From Niastella soli (GTDB lineage Bacteria; Bacteroidota; Bacteroidia; Chitinophagales; Chitinophagaceae), in assembly GCF_017742245.1 (NCBI RefSeq), contig NZ_JAGHKO010000001.1:2447061-2511060 (forward strand): a DNA stretch of 64,000 nucleotides, read 5' to 3'. Within the stretch, counting starts at the first letter, position 1. Every line of letters starts with the position of its first letter. The translations under genes were made by a program, and so were the position numbers. Below the pieces are notes generated by a model that saw only the letters and a list, made by a program, of their open reading frames with translations, was not told the DNA's origin and did not search any database. Shown piece after piece: positions 8,199-17,289 of the stretch.

Positions 8199-9257
8199 AT
8201 GAAAAGAGTGCTATTGCATAGTGCCTTCTGGCTTATATATCTGCTGCAGGATACCGTGCTGGAAATTGTTTGGGTAGGGCCCGCTTTAAAGAACATTCCG
8301 GAAAATGTGCAATTCTGGATGGCGTTTAAAGCCGCCATTGCCGCCTGGGTTCCCAAATTGATATTTACTTATTATATATTATACATCGCCATTCCTGAAA
8401 TTGTAAAAGGCACCAGAAAACTTTTCTGGACCATCTTACAGGTAACGGGCGCCATTATAGTCACCATTATATTATACCGGCTGATTTTTGTGTATTGCAT
8501 TAACCCGGTCATTTATTCAGGCATGTTAAAGGACAGGCCATTGTTTCACCTGCTCAGTGTGCTACTGGCGGTTATGGATATCGGATTTGTTTCAGGGGTT
8601 GCCATTACTTTAAAATTACTGCGTATTCAACTGGCGGCCCGCGAACGTGAAAAAAACCTCATCAAAGAAAAGCTGGAAGCCGAGCTCAAGTTCCTGCGTC
8701 ATCAAACCAACCCACATTTTTTATTCAATACATTGAATAATATTTATGCGCTGGCCCGTAAGCGGTCGGAACATACGGCGGAAGTGGTGATGCGGTTATC
8801 GAAGCTGTTGCGTTTTATGTTATATGAATCAAAAAGTGATTTCATTAAGGTGGCCGATGAACTTAAAATACTGGATGATTACATAGCACTGGAAAAAATG
8901 CGGTATGAACGACTCACTATTCACTTTCAACGCGATATTGATGAACCTACGCAACAAATAGCCCCCTTGCTGTTACTGCCATTTGTTGAAAATGCGTTCA
9001 AACATGGGGCCAGTGAAAGCCGGTTCGATTCTTTTATCCGCATTCAGGTACAAGTACAGGAGGGACAGCTTACCTTTAATATCGAGAACACAAAAGAAAA
9101 TCATACTACGGAAGACATAAAAGATAATATCGGGTTGTACAACGTTCGGCGGCAACTGGAACTAATGTACCGGGAATATGACCTGCAAATACAAAATGAA
9201 CCGCATATTTTTTCAGTACGGTTGTATATAAATTTAACCAGCTATGCACAGGTATAA
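8199..9257 (+). CDS. LytS/YehU-type membrane sensor histidine kinase
   Basis: A 352-residue sensor kinase. The first ~140 residues hold four membrane helices with no large extracytoplasmic domain; a short coiled coil leads into the His_kinase domain with LRHQTNPHFLFNTLNN (phosphoacceptor His173), then the N-box (LLPFVENAFKHG) of a HATPase_c domain that is short and ends near residue 345. It overlaps the response regulator gene by 14 bases, so the two are translationally coupled and form a cognate pair. Members of this family relay membrane or metabolite signals to LytTR regulators. The signal is unknown. Confidence 0.93.
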   Translation: MKRVLLHSAFWLIYLLQDTVLEIVWVGPALKNIPENVQFWMAFKAAIAAWVPKLIFTYYILYIAIPEIVKGTRKLFWTILQVTGAIIVTIILYRLIFVYCINPVIYSGMLKDRPLFHLLSVLLAVMDIGFVSGVAITLKLLRIQLAAREREKNLIKEKLEAELKFLRHQTNPHFLFNTLNNIYALARKRSEHTAEVVMRLSKLLRFMLYESKSDFIKVADELKILDDYIALEKMRYERLTIHFQRDIDEPTQQIAPLLLLPFVENAFKHGASESRFDSFIRIQVQVQEGQLTFNIENTKENHTTEDIKDNIGLYNVRRQLELMYREYDLQIQNEPHIFSVRLYINLTSYAQV

Positions 9258-9951
9258 CTGTATAATTGTCGAAGATGAGCCTCTGGCGGCGGAAGTGATA
9301 AAAGACTATATTGATCAGGTTCCTTTTCTTCAATATAAAGGGACCTGCACCGACGCATTGTATGCTATGGACCTGTTGCAAAAAGAAAAGATAGACCTGG
9401 TGTTCCTGGATATTCACCTGCCAAAATTAAAAGGACTGGATTTTATTAAAGCTCTTAAAAAGCCACCACAGATCATTATCACTACTGCCTACCAGGAATA
9501 TGCGTTGCAGGGCTATGAGTTCAATGTGGTAGACTACCTGTTAAAACCGATCGAGTTCAGCCGGTTTTTAATGGCCGTTAATAAGTTGAAAGAACGGGAG
9601 ATCATGGAGGCGTTGCCTGCTTCAACCACGACAGGTTCCGAAAGAGCGGCCCTGTTTTTTAACGTTAGCAAAAAGCGGGTGAAAATCTATATTGACGAAA
9701 TTCTTTTTATTGAAAGCCTCAAAGAATACATTCGCATTACAACAAAGGAGAAATCCATTCTCACCAAATTTCAGTTAGGGCAAATTGAAGAGATGCTGGC
9801 AAAGAACGGTTTTCTGCGGGTACATCGTTCGTTCCTGGTAGCCAAAAATAAAATAGAGGCATTTTCTGCTACTGATATAGAGATTAACGGAGAGCAGATC
9901 CCGATAGGAAGAAGCTATAAGGAGGTTGTAATGGCTGTGTTGGATACGTGA
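9244..9951 (+). CDS. LytTR-family response regulator
   Basis: A 235-residue two-domain regulator. The receiver domain has the acidic pocket EDE at residues 10-12, phosphoacceptor Asp56 in LVFLDIHLP, and the switch lysine in VDYLLKPIEF. The DNA-binding LytTR domain covers roughly residues 130-235 (KRVKIYIDEILFIESLKEYI, FLRVHRSFLVAKNKI). It overlaps the upstream kinase gene by 14 bases and is its partner. LytTR proteins bind direct repeats upstream of target genes; I could not identify a convincing target site in this window. Confidence 0.94.
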   Translation: MHRYNCIIVEDEPLAAEVIKDYIDQVPFLQYKGTCTDALYAMDLLQKEKIDLVFLDIHLPKLKGLDFIKALKKPPQIIITTAYQEYALQGYEFNVVDYLLKPIEFSRFLMAVNKLKEREIMEALPASTTTGSERAALFFNVSKKRVKIYIDEILFIESLKEYIRITTKEKSILTKFQLGQIEEMLAKNGFLRVHRSFLVAKNKIEAFSATDIEINGEQIPIGRSYKEVVMAVLDT

Positions 9952-10000
9952 AACGGCAAACGTGAAACATGAAAGCCTTTATTGCGGGAGAAATCTGGAA

Positions 10001-10035
10001 CTTGCAACCTGAAACTGCTATTCGTAGGTTGCAAG
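10001..10035. repeat. 10-bp inverted repeat after the LytTR gene
   Basis: CTTGCAACCT (10001-10010) and AGGTTGCAAG (10026-10035) are perfect inverted copies with a 15-base loop. There is no clear T tract, so it is a weak terminator candidate or a dispersed intergenic repeat. It resembles other text-like short repeats in this genome (21998-22059, 54729-54829). Confidence 0.55.
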
Positions 10036-10109
10036 CTGCATTTCATTGAATAAACAACTTCGCAAGGGGCTATTTCGCTAATTTAAGCTCCAAACCAACA
10101 ACTGCCCAA

Positions 10110-10610
10110 ATGACAACCGTTCAAACCGTTGCAGAACAGCCATTACCTACATCAAATTCCCTGGTGAAAACAATTGCCTGGGTAGGATTACTGGCCGGAA
10201 GCCTGGATATTATGTCTGCCTGTTTGCAAGCCTATCTTATGCGCGGAACAACCCCGATAATCGTATTACAATATATAGCAAGCGGAGCCTTTGGGAAGGT
10301 TGCCTTTTCAGGCGGTTGGCTGATGCCGTTGTTGGGCCTACTGTTTCATTATATTATCGCTTATAGCTTTACGACCTTGTTCTTTATAATATATCCTTCT
10401 ATAAAGTTCTTCTCAAAGAATATAGTGCTTACAGCAATTATATATGGCATATTTATCTTTATAGCCATGAATATGGTGGTACTGCGTTTTACAAAGGTCC
10501 CACCCATTACCTTTCATTTAGATAAAGCCATGATGGCAACCGGGATCCTGATCGTGGCTATCGGGTTACCGGTTGCTTATTTTGCCCGGAAATATTATCG
10601 GAATAGATAA
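10110..10610 (+). CDS. four-helix integral membrane protein of unknown function
   Basis: A 166-residue protein with a polar N-terminus of about 20 residues and four predicted membrane helices (around residues 23-43, 65-92, 103-125 and 140-158). The first helix carries GLLAGSLDIMSACLQAY, reminiscent of small DUF1440-like inner-membrane proteins, but I cannot assign a family firmly. The C-terminus is basic (RKYYRNR), consistent with a cytoplasmic end. It stands alone between the LytTR gene and the convergent universal stress protein gene. Confidence 0.8.
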   Translation: MTTVQTVAEQPLPTSNSLVKTIAWVGLLAGSLDIMSACLQAYLMRGTTPIIVLQYIASGAFGKVAFSGGWLMPLLGLLFHYIIAYSFTTLFFIIYPSIKFFSKNIVLTAIIYGIFIFIAMNMVVLRFTKVPPITFHLDKAMMATGILIVAIGLPVAYFARKYYRNR

Positions 10611-10627
10611 AATTCCAGTAAGGTGCT

Positions 10628-11443
10628 TTAATTATCAGGCGTTCTAAAAACGCAAAGCACGGGTATGCGTGCATGGTTGATGATCCGTTGCGAGAAAGGA
10701 CCAATAAAAGATTGTTTGGTGGCCACATCTACAGTAGAAGAGATAACAATAAGGTCTGCTTTGGATTTATCGGCTTTGTCCAGTACTTCTTCCCCAATAT
10801 GTTTTCCATTACTGTAACTGACCTCATATTGCACAGATTGTTTCCAGCCTTTTTTCAGTTCATTGGCTATTTCAGTCACCTGTTTCAGGTCTTGCTCTTT
10901 ACTGTCGATGGAGATGCCGAATAGTTCGAAGTTGCTGCCTGGATGTATCTTGGTTACCAGATCACTGATGAACTGGTATTTTTTAAAAGCACCGAACGTT
11001 GGCCTTATTGGAAAGAGCACCTTGTTGAAATCGTGCCATCGTTTACCTTCCGGTACAATCAATACCGGACAGCTGGCATTTTTAATAGTGAAATAAGAAT
11101 TGGATCCAATAAAAAGGTCCCGGTGCCCTGATGCGCCATACGCCCCCATCACAATAAGATCAGGTTTTATATCGAATGCCAGTCTTACAATAGTAGGCCC
11201 AATAAAGCCTTCTTTAAAAATGACCGTAGTAGGAATGCCATGCCGTTGCTTTATATTATCGGCAATAGCATGACCAATCTGGTTGGCATTTTTAATTGTA
11301 TAGGTGTCCTCTGGTAGATATCCTGCATCATCGATATTTAATAATATTAATGACGCATTATTTCTTTTTGCAATAATAATCGCCGTTTCCAGTGCATTAA
11401 AGGATGCCTCACTATAGTCGGTCGGGATAAGAATATTTGTCAT
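10628..11443 (-). CDS. tandem universal stress protein (UspA family)
   Basis: A 271-residue protein made of two Usp domains, residues about 1-142 and 148-268. The first keeps the ATP-binding motif GAYGASGHRDLFIGSNS followed by CPVLIVPE; the second has a weaker version (SSTVDVATKQSFIGPFSQRII, then IPVLCVF). It begins with the characteristic TNILIPTDYSEASFNALETA. Soluble cytoplasmic nucleotide-binding protein; family members accumulate under starvation and stress. The small single-helix protein gene 23 bases upstream is probably cotranscribed. Confidence 0.92.
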   Translation of the reverse strand: MTNILIPTDYSEASFNALETAIIIAKRNNASLILLNIDDAGYLPEDTYTIKNANQIGHAIADNIKQRHGIPTTVIFKEGFIGPTIVRLAFDIKPDLIVMGAYGASGHRDLFIGSNSYFTIKNASCPVLIVPEGKRWHDFNKVLFPIRPTFGAFKKYQFISDLVTKIHPGSNFELFGISIDSKEQDLKQVTEIANELKKGWKQSVQYEVSYSNGKHIGEEVLDKADKSKADLIVISSTVDVATKQSFIGPFSQRIINHARIPVLCVFRTPDN

Positions 11444-11466
11444 TATTGAGGCCGTATTGTGAACAA

Positions 11467-11676
11467 TTATTTTTTCCGGGGTATGGCGGCTGTTTTGGTG
11501 GTATCGATCAAACGGGTAAGTTCAATAACCACTCCTCTCAACGAATCGTTTTGTAAGATCAATTCCCTGTTTTCCCATTTATAATCAACGGTTTGTTTAA
11601 AAAGGAAACTGCTTACAACACCCAGTATCATAATAAACGCGAGCAGAAATACATATACTGATCGTTTTATTTTCAT
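11467..11676 (-). CDS. small single-pass membrane protein
   Basis: A 69-residue protein with a basic start (MKIKRSVYV), one membrane helix at residues 7-27, and a charged, probably helical C-terminal part (WENRELILQNDSLRGVVIELTRLI). The NDSL-type heptad pattern suggests a short coiled coil outside the membrane. It lies 23 bases upstream of the universal stress protein gene on the same strand. No family recognised. The signal-anchor plus coiled-coil architecture resembles small FtsB/FtsL-like proteins only in a general way, and I do not propose that function. Confidence 0.62.
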   Translation of the reverse strand: MKIKRSVYVFLLAFIMILGVVSSFLFKQTVDYKWENRELILQNDSLRGVVIELTRLIDTTKTAAIPRKK

Positions 11677-11747
11677 TGCGCCATTTCTTTCCCAGGCAAT
11701 TTATTACCGGATAATTATGGTGCAATTAATTAGGTGTTAGAAGTTTA

Positions 11748-13127
11748 TTAGAATTTAGCTGTGGGTATAATGATCACAAATTCAGTACCCTGGCCAGGTG
11801 TAGACGATACGTTAATGGTTCCTTTATGCAATTTTATAATACGATAGGCCAATGAAAGGCCAAGCCCAAATCCGCTTTGGTGTGAAGTGGTATTTACCCG
11901 GTAAAAAGGCTGGAAGATATATTTTAGTTCTGGTTCAGGAATACCCATTCCTTTATCTGTAATGGAAATAGTGATCGTTTCCTCTTCTGCCTGCAGTCTG
12001 ATGATAGCTTTATGATCTTCCGAATATTTACAGGCATTCGAAACAATGTTTTTAATAGCGGTAAATAAGAGCTCCGCATTGCCAAAGACGATCAGTTTTT
12101 CTTCTTCAGCAGGCATATCATTGAACGAGAGGGTTACGAGGTAATCGGAATTGCTTTTTTTCATTTCTCCAGGCAAACTCATCAGGATCTCATCCATACG
12201 CACAGGACTGATGTTCAATCCGCCCGCGTCACCTGAAGCCTGCGCAAACTCAAGCAGCGTTTGGGTTAATTTGCTCAGATGTCGAACATCCTGGTAAACA
12301 GATTCCATTACAATCCGGTATTGTTGGGCTTCCCGATTCTTTTGCAGGGATACTTCCAACTGACTGCTGATAGCCGTTAATGGAGTGGAAAGTTCATGCG
12401 AGGCATTGGATACAAAACGGCGCTGGGTCTCGAAGCTGTCTTGTAACCGGTTCAACAACTGATTTAGTGTTTCCGACAAATAATGCCATTCATCTTTTAC
12501 AGAGCCGGTGCTGATTCGCCGGGCAAAGTTCTGGGCGGTTATTTCATTTACGTCATCGGCAATTTCCTTAATGGGGCGCAATAGCCTGCCTGAAAAGAAA
12601 TACCCGCCTACAAACGCGATAATGATGCCTGCAAAAAAGCTGAAGCGTAACACGTTCGACAAGGTCCTGATATTGGCCTTCCCATCCTTATCATAAGCTG
12701 CCGTGATCACCACAATGCGGGTGGTGGCATTGGTATAATGATAGGCGACGGCTTCCTTATTGCCCAGTTTGAAAAAAATGGTGCCTTTAATCCGGGCATC
12801 ATCAAGGATGGCCGTGTCAACAACCAGGGTATCGCTTGGGGCGTCGCTATAGCTGTAGATCTTTTCATTGCGATAGTCGTACGCCTGAAAAGTTTGGTCT
12901 TTAAGGTTGTTGGAAGTGGAAGAATCAATTTTACGAATAAGGTTTCGATCAAATACCTGCGACTGTTTCAAAAGCCGCGCAAGGGTAATGGCACGGTTGG
13001 TCAATCGCGTTTTTATATTATTGGTGCGTGCCGTATACGGAAAATAGTAAGCAGTTGCGCATACCATGGCCAGGATCACAAATACAATTAGACAGAACAA
13101 TAATGTTATGCGCAGTTTTACAGGCAT
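11748..13127 (-). CDS. HAMP-containing sensor histidine kinase (OmpR-pair type)
   Basis: A 459-residue kinase: helix 1 (about residues 8-30), a periplasmic sensing region of about 125 residues, helix 2 (about 160-180), HAMP domain (RLLRPIKEIADDVNEITAQN), HisKA with phosphoacceptor His244 in NASHELSTPL, and HATPase_c with N-box (NIVSNACKYS), DKGMGIP and GFGLGLSLA. It shares the A of TGATG with the upstream response regulator stop, so translation is coupled. The pair resembles CusS/ArlS-like systems, but the inducer cannot be read from sequence. It may control the divergent TPR gene at 14009. Confidence 0.94.
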   Translation of the reverse strand: MPVKLRITLLFCLIVFVILAMVCATAYYFPYTARTNNIKTRLTNRAITLARLLKQSQVFDRNLIRKIDSSTSNNLKDQTFQAYDYRNEKIYSYSDAPSDTLVVDTAILDDARIKGTIFFKLGNKEAVAYHYTNATTRIVVITAAYDKDGKANIRTLSNVLRFSFFAGIIIAFVGGYFFSGRLLRPIKEIADDVNEITAQNFARRISTGSVKDEWHYLSETLNQLLNRLQDSFETQRRFVSNASHELSTPLTAISSQLEVSLQKNREAQQYRIVMESVYQDVRHLSKLTQTLLEFAQASGDAGGLNISPVRMDEILMSLPGEMKKSNSDYLVTLSFNDMPAEEEKLIVFGNAELLFTAIKNIVSNACKYSEDHKAIIRLQAEEETITISITDKGMGIPEPELKYIFQPFYRVNTTSHQSGFGLGLSLAYRIIKLHKGTINVSSTPGQGTEFVIIIPTAKF

Positions 13128-13822
13128 CAGCGTTCGTTTTCCTTTAAAATATACCCCATGCCAACGTGGGTTTGGATCAGTTTACGTTCGTACGGCTTAT
13201 CAATTTTATTGCGAAGGTAACTTATGTATACGTCAATGATATTCGTGTTGGTGTCAAAATCAATATCCCACACATTAACCGCAATGGCTGCTCTTGACAC
13301 CACTTTATTCTTGTTTCGTAACAGGTATTCCAGCAATTGAAATTCTTTGGCGGTCAGGTTAATGATGTCGTTACCCCGGCGCACTTCCTTACTGTCGAGG
13401 TTCATACTCAGATCGGCTGCCTTTAAGATATTACCAACCGGCACGTTCTGGTTCATAGTACGTTTCAACAGTACCCTTATTTTCACCAGCAATTCTTTGA
13501 ACTCAAAGGGTTTCACAATATAATCATCCGTGCCGGCATCGTACCCTTCCATTTTATCGTTCAGGGTGCTTAGAGATGTTAGCATAATGATGGGGATATG
13601 CGTATTATGGGCTCTTATAATTTTGGCCAGTTCGTACCCATTTATCCCCGGCAGATTAATATCAAGGATCACCAGGTTAAAACCATGCATAAAAAATAAC
13701 CGCTCACCTATTTTACCATCATAAGCCACTTCCACATGGTAACCATTTTCTGAAAGTCCCACGTTTAAGGTGTCGGCAATTTTTTGTTCGTCTTCAACGA
13801 CCAGTATTTTCGTTTCTTCCAT
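13127..13822 (-). CDS. OmpR-family response regulator
   Basis: A 231-residue regulator with a receiver domain (ED at 10-11, phosphoacceptor Asp54 in LVILDINLPG, switch Lys in DDYIVKPFEF) and a C-terminal winged helix (LTAKEFQLLEYLLRNKNKVVSR, VDVYISYLRNKID, VGMGYIL). It is the first gene of a two-gene operon with the downstream kinase (1-base overlap). It is transcribed away from the TPR gene, with 186 bases between them that hold the promoters of both. Confidence 0.95.
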   Translation of the reverse strand: MEETKILVVEDEQKIADTLNVGLSENGYHVEVAYDGKIGERLFFMHGFNLVILDINLPGINGYELAKIIRAHNTHIPIIMLTSLSTLNDKMEGYDAGTDDYIVKPFEFKELLVKIRVLLKRTMNQNVPVGNILKAADLSMNLDSKEVRRGNDIINLTAKEFQLLEYLLRNKNKVVSRAAIAVNVWDIDFDTNTNIIDVYISYLRNKIDKPYERKLIQTHVGMGYILKENER

Positions 13823-13972
13823 AACCTATTATAACTGTGTGCAATTACACGCAATGCGCAATCTAAGTTACAATTTCAAAATTTATCAATTATGACTGCA
13901 GAAAATTGGCGGAATGAGAGAGTTCTAATCCACTTCTAATTTGGGATTAAGCGTGACCTAATTCACACGAAA

Positions 13973-13980
13973 TAAGTTTG
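13973..13980 (+). promoter_or_regulatory. -7 promoter box for the TPR gene
   Basis: TAAGTTTG matches the Bacteroidota -7 consensus TAnnTTTG, 28 bases before the ATG at 14009, which leaves a leader of about 20 bases. No convincing -33 TTTG is present at the normal distance, suggesting an activated promoter. Confidence 0.5.
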
Positions 13981-14008
13981 ACAATAAGTTAAAAACGATT
14001 TTAAAGAA

Positions 14009-15655
14009 ATGCTGATGAAAAAAGGAACTCTTCTCTTCTTGTGCGTTATAACCTCATTGGTTGCCGTATCACAAAATAGTGAGGATGCAAAAAAGTTCAT
14101 TTATTATGAGCGATATAAAAGTGCTGAAGAATTGCTGCAACAGATTGTGAAAGCCGACCCGGCGAATGCAGAAGGGTGGTATCTGTTGTCAAAGGCCTAT
14201 TTGAGTTCAGACAATCCTGCACCACTTGAAAATTTGCTTACTCAGGCTCCAGCTTCCCTTAAGGGGGAGCCATTTTATCAGGTTGCTTATGGCAGTTACC
14301 TGTTACATAAAGGGAATAAAGACAGTGCTACCTATTATTTTGACCAGGCATTAGATAAAACCCGGGAAAAAAATGCAGCGATCTTATCTGCCATCGCCAA
14401 TGCCCAAATAGTTGCCAAAAGCGGCGACGCCAATTATGCTGTAATGCTTCTGAACAAAGCCATAGACCGAGAAAAGAAAGATCCGGCCCTTTTTACAATG
14501 CTTGGCGATGCCCAGCGCAAGCTGGGAAATGGTTCAGACGCATACAAATCGTATATGATGGCGTTGGACAAAGATGGAAAGTATGGGGCGGCATTGTATC
14601 GCATGGGGAAAATATTCGTTTCGCAAAAGAATCCCGAAATGTACCTGAAGTATTTTAACCAGGTGCTGGAGGCGGATAGCAACTACGCGCCTGCAGTGTA
14701 CGAACTGTACTACCATTATTATTTTACCGAGCCGCAAAAGGCTATGGAGTATTTCAAACAGTACGTTGCCAAAAGCGATCCTGCCAGAAGCAATGATGTG
14801 CTATACACCGATCTGTTGTACCTGAACAAACAATACCAGGAGGCCATTACCAATGCGCAGCAATTGCTTGGCCGTAACAATGGTGATTCAATGCCACGTT
14901 TGTATAAATTAATGGCTTATAGTTACCTGGGGATGAAAGATTCGGCCAGTGCAATGACCAGTATGAACCGGTATTTTTCAAAAGAAGTGGATACCAATCT
15001 GGTGGTTAAGGACTATGAAGTAATGGCCGATCTGTATGCCAGCGTTGATGGCAAAGAAGATTCAGCGATTGCTTATTATGTGAAAACGGTGGAAATGGCA
15101 AAAGACCAGCCTGATAAATTTCATTTTTATAAGAAGTTGTCAGATCTATATAAAGGCCAAAAAGACTATTTGAACCAGGCAAAATGGTTGGGCATGTTTT
15201 ACACAGACAATCCCAAGGCAACCAACATCGATCTGTTCAACTGGGGTATTGCCAATTTCAAAGCGGAGGCTTATCAACAGGCAGATACCGTGTTTGGTAC
15301 CTACATTCAAAAATATCCTGACCAGGCATTTGGATATTACTGGCGTGCCCGCGTGAATTCATTGAGTGATTCAACAATGGAGAAAGGGGCCGCTATTCGC
15401 TGGTATAACCAGTTGATCTCCATGATCGATAAAGAGTCAACCAACAATACAAACAAAAAATGGCTGATTGAAGCCTATGGTTACCTGGCTGCCTATCAAA
15501 CCAACCAGGTTAAAGATTATAGATCGGCAACAGACAATTTAAAAAAGATCCTGGCAATAGATCCGGCGAATAAAGATGCACAACAATATATTACTGTGCT
15601 CGAGAAAAAGATGGCTGCTGATAATAATACCAGCACAACAGGGACCGGCAAATAA
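14009..15655 (+). CDS. secreted or periplasmic TPR-repeat protein
   Basis: A 548-residue protein with a Sec signal peptide (MLMKKGTLLFLC, cleavage near AVS-Q) and helical TPR repeats through the rest, for example residues 30-60 (AEELLQQIVKADPANAEGWYLLSKAYL), 120-150 and 425-460 (AYQQADTVFGTYIQKYPDQAFGYYWRARV). The C-terminus ends in a low-complexity NNTSTTGTGK tail. TPR proteins act as scaffolds; no catalytic motif is visible. An in-frame ATG at 14015 (MKKGTLL) is an equally good start. It is divergent from the OmpR-type pair and has its own -7 box and terminator. The family is common in Bacteroidota, but the role is unknown. Confidence 0.9.
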   Translation: MLMKKGTLLFLCVITSLVAVSQNSEDAKKFIYYERYKSAEELLQQIVKADPANAEGWYLLSKAYLSSDNPAPLENLLTQAPASLKGEPFYQVAYGSYLLHKGNKDSATYYFDQALDKTREKNAAILSAIANAQIVAKSGDANYAVMLLNKAIDREKKDPALFTMLGDAQRKLGNGSDAYKSYMMALDKDGKYGAALYRMGKIFVSQKNPEMYLKYFNQVLEADSNYAPAVYELYYHYYFTEPQKAMEYFKQYVAKSDPARSNDVLYTDLLYLNKQYQEAITNAQQLLGRNNGDSMPRLYKLMAYSYLGMKDSASAMTSMNRYFSKEVDTNLVVKDYEVMADLYASVDGKEDSAIAYYVKTVEMAKDQPDKFHFYKKLSDLYKGQKDYLNQAKWLGMFYTDNPKATNIDLFNWGIANFKAEAYQQADTVFGTYIQKYPDQAFGYYWRARVNSLSDSTMEKGAAIRWYNQLISMIDKESTNNTNKKWLIEAYGYLAAYQTNQVKDYRSATDNLKKILAIDPANKDAQQYITVLEKKMAADNNTSTTGTGK

Positions 15656-15709
15656 AACGGGAATGATTGGATAACTCCTGTTGTAATCGCTCTTTTTCTA
15701 CAGGTCATA

Positions 15710-15750
15710 GGTGAGTTGTCCGCTTGTCGGATGGCTCACCATTTTTATTT
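15710..15750 (+). terminator. terminator of the TPR gene
   Basis: GGTGAG (15710-15715) pairs with CTCACC (15735-15740), with further pairing and wobble pairs inside (TTGTCC with GGATGG), followed by ATTTTTATTTT. Located 55 bases past the TPR stop. Confidence 0.75.
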
Positions 15751-15952
15751 TATAGCGAAAAGTTTACAACGCAATTGTCGTTTTATTCACTATTTGACTA
15801 TGATTATTTTTTATAACTCAAAGTGTGATAGCAAATTTGCTCAATCGTCATATGCTTGAAGATTAGTAAGGAGTGCTTAAAAAAACATCATAAAAAGATG
15901 TAAATTTTTTCTGAGAGCGTATAACAATTATTTTTTATTTCAATATTTATTC

Positions 15953-16436
15953 TAAATTTGAACACCCAAATACATTAACCACTCTTTCCTGTTATTGCTT
16001 AAACCTACTTTTCCTTCAACCGTCCCGTTTCAACCGTAAGTATATACAACCAGATTCCCCTCCCGATAAATATAGCTTTGAATCATTTTAATTAGCCCCC
16101 GCCCTAATTCGTATGTCCTTTATTATTAGCTGCAAATGAACTTGTGGCCTACGCCTTATCTTGTCCATACATTATACATCAATTTTTGTGAACTCATGTT
16201 CGCACCAGGAAAGGTGTGCAAATGAATAACATTATTTTATATAAGGAATAGAACCTATGAGAACGCCTAAAATATAATAGTAGTAGCACCATGTACATCC
16301 TGTATTGGTTAAGGTCAGCTTTATAATCTGTAAATCCCATATCTGCAGCCATAGTAACTCATGGCTGCTGCATAAACCACAGCTGAACTTATTATATGAA
16401 AAACCAAAGGTGACCGCTCCGGTCGCCTTTTTTTTT
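15953..16436 (+). ncRNA. candidate non-coding RNA
   Basis: This stretch between the TPR gene and locus A has no credible protein gene, yet it has the outline of a transcript. A -7-type box TAAATTTG at 15953-15960 would start transcription near 15967. A hairpin lies at 16195-16224 (10 of 12 pairs around GCACC/GGTGTGC), a perfect 8-bp hairpin at 16345-16368 (GCAGCCAT/ATGGCTGC), and a strong terminator at 16409-16436. The RNA would be about 470 nt. It does not show tmRNA, RNase P RNA or SRP landmarks that I know. It could instead be a long leader containing tiny ORFs (for example 11 codons from 16291), so the call is tentative. Confidence 0.4.
16409..16436 (+). terminator. intrinsic terminator before locus A
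   Basis: GGTGACC (16409-16415) pairs with GGTCGCC (16421-16427; one G-T wobble) around a 5-base loop, followed by nine T. No protein gene ends just upstream, which implies a non-coding transcript ends here. Confidence 0.85.
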
Positions 16437-16570
16437 ATTACTGCACCGCACTTAAAGCGCCGATATAAAAAAGAGGTGTTGATTTTATAGGAGTTGCAAA
16501 ATTTGCGTTTTGCTGTCAGGTGTTAGCGTAAAATGCCCTAAACCATGCCTGCTGAACCGATGTATCCGCA

Positions 16571-16595
16571 TTAATTGCAAATAATTTGCAATTAA
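16571..16595. promoter_or_regulatory. perfect 25-bp palindrome, operator of locus A
   Basis: TTAATTGCAAAT, one A, then ATTTGCAATTAA: two 12-base arms that are perfect inverted copies. It is 103 bases upstream of the RidA start codon. The inner 21 bases match the palindrome at 45394-45414 in front of the locus B SusC gene at 19 of 21 positions. The DeoR regulator encoded at 44270-45052 is the natural candidate to bind both. Confidence 0.75.
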
Positions 16596-16697
16596 TTGTA
16601 CTTATTTTTTGCAGTTTTGGTGGATAGGACTAAATTAGTGGGAGTAATTCCAGCTGGGTCTATTACCATTATTAACACTAAAAAAAGCGCATCACAC

Positions 16698-17168
16698 ATG
16701 ATAGCTGAACGCAGAAATGCATTGAAAAAACTGTTTGCTTCTGTTGCTGGAACAATAGGATTGGGATTATTCGCAAAAGCCGAAACCACTTCCGGCAAAC
16801 CCAATGAAAAAGAAGTATTTAATGTAGTAACAGACGACCAGGAGGTGCCGCTTTTCTCAACCGCTATCAAATTCAATGGAATGGTATTCCTGGCAGGCAT
16901 AGGCGCCCATTTTGCCGGCGACATTAAGGCACATACCGATCATGTGTTGAAAATGTTGGAAAAAGAATTGCTGGCAGCTGGCTCTTCTATGGAAAAAGTG
17001 TTGAAAGTGAATGTATACCTTGATGATATCAAGGATTATAAAGAAATGAATGAAGTATATAGAGGCCGTTTTGGAAAAAAACCGCCAGTTCGTACTACCG
17101 TGGCCGTTGCCAAGGGCGGCGTGCCGGGTGATTCTTTAGTTGAAATAGATTGCATCGCCTACGTATAG
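16698..17168 (+). CDS. exported RidA-family enamine/imine deaminase
   Basis: RidA (YjgF/UK114) proteins hydrolyse reactive enamines such as 2-aminoacrylate released by PLP enzymes. The frame is open further upstream, but the ATG at 16698 is chosen because it starts a twin-arginine-like signal: ERRNALKKLF, a hydrophobic stretch, then an AKA cleavage site near residue 27. The mature domain of about 128 residues shows the RidA pattern (KFNGMVFLAGIGAHFAGDI, EKVLKVNVYLDDIKDY, and PPVRTTVAVAKGGVPGDSLVEIDCIA, in which the Arg is the substrate-carboxylate-binding residue). Export of a RidA is unusual. It is the first gene of locus A, next to a PLP enzyme that could generate its substrate. Confidence 0.88.
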   Translation: MIAERRNALKKLFASVAGTIGLGLFAKAETTSGKPNEKEVFNVVTDDQEVPLFSTAIKFNGMVFLAGIGAHFAGDIKAHTDHVLKMLEKELLAAGSSMEKVLKVNVYLDDIKDYKEMNEVYRGRFGKKPPVRTTVAVAKGGVPGDSLVEIDCIAYV

Positions 17169-17289
17169 ATTTGTGGTTTGAACTATAAACCACAAACAAC
17201 TATTCAAAAATTCCGATCCAATCAAACAGATTCCTTAATGATTGCTCCGCTCCATCGGCATCCGGGCGGACAGTAAACATATTACCTGT

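Noticed and set aside
16305-16490. 61-codon frame from a TTG
   Set aside because: It runs straight through the strong terminator hairpin at 16409-16436 and has no convincing start.
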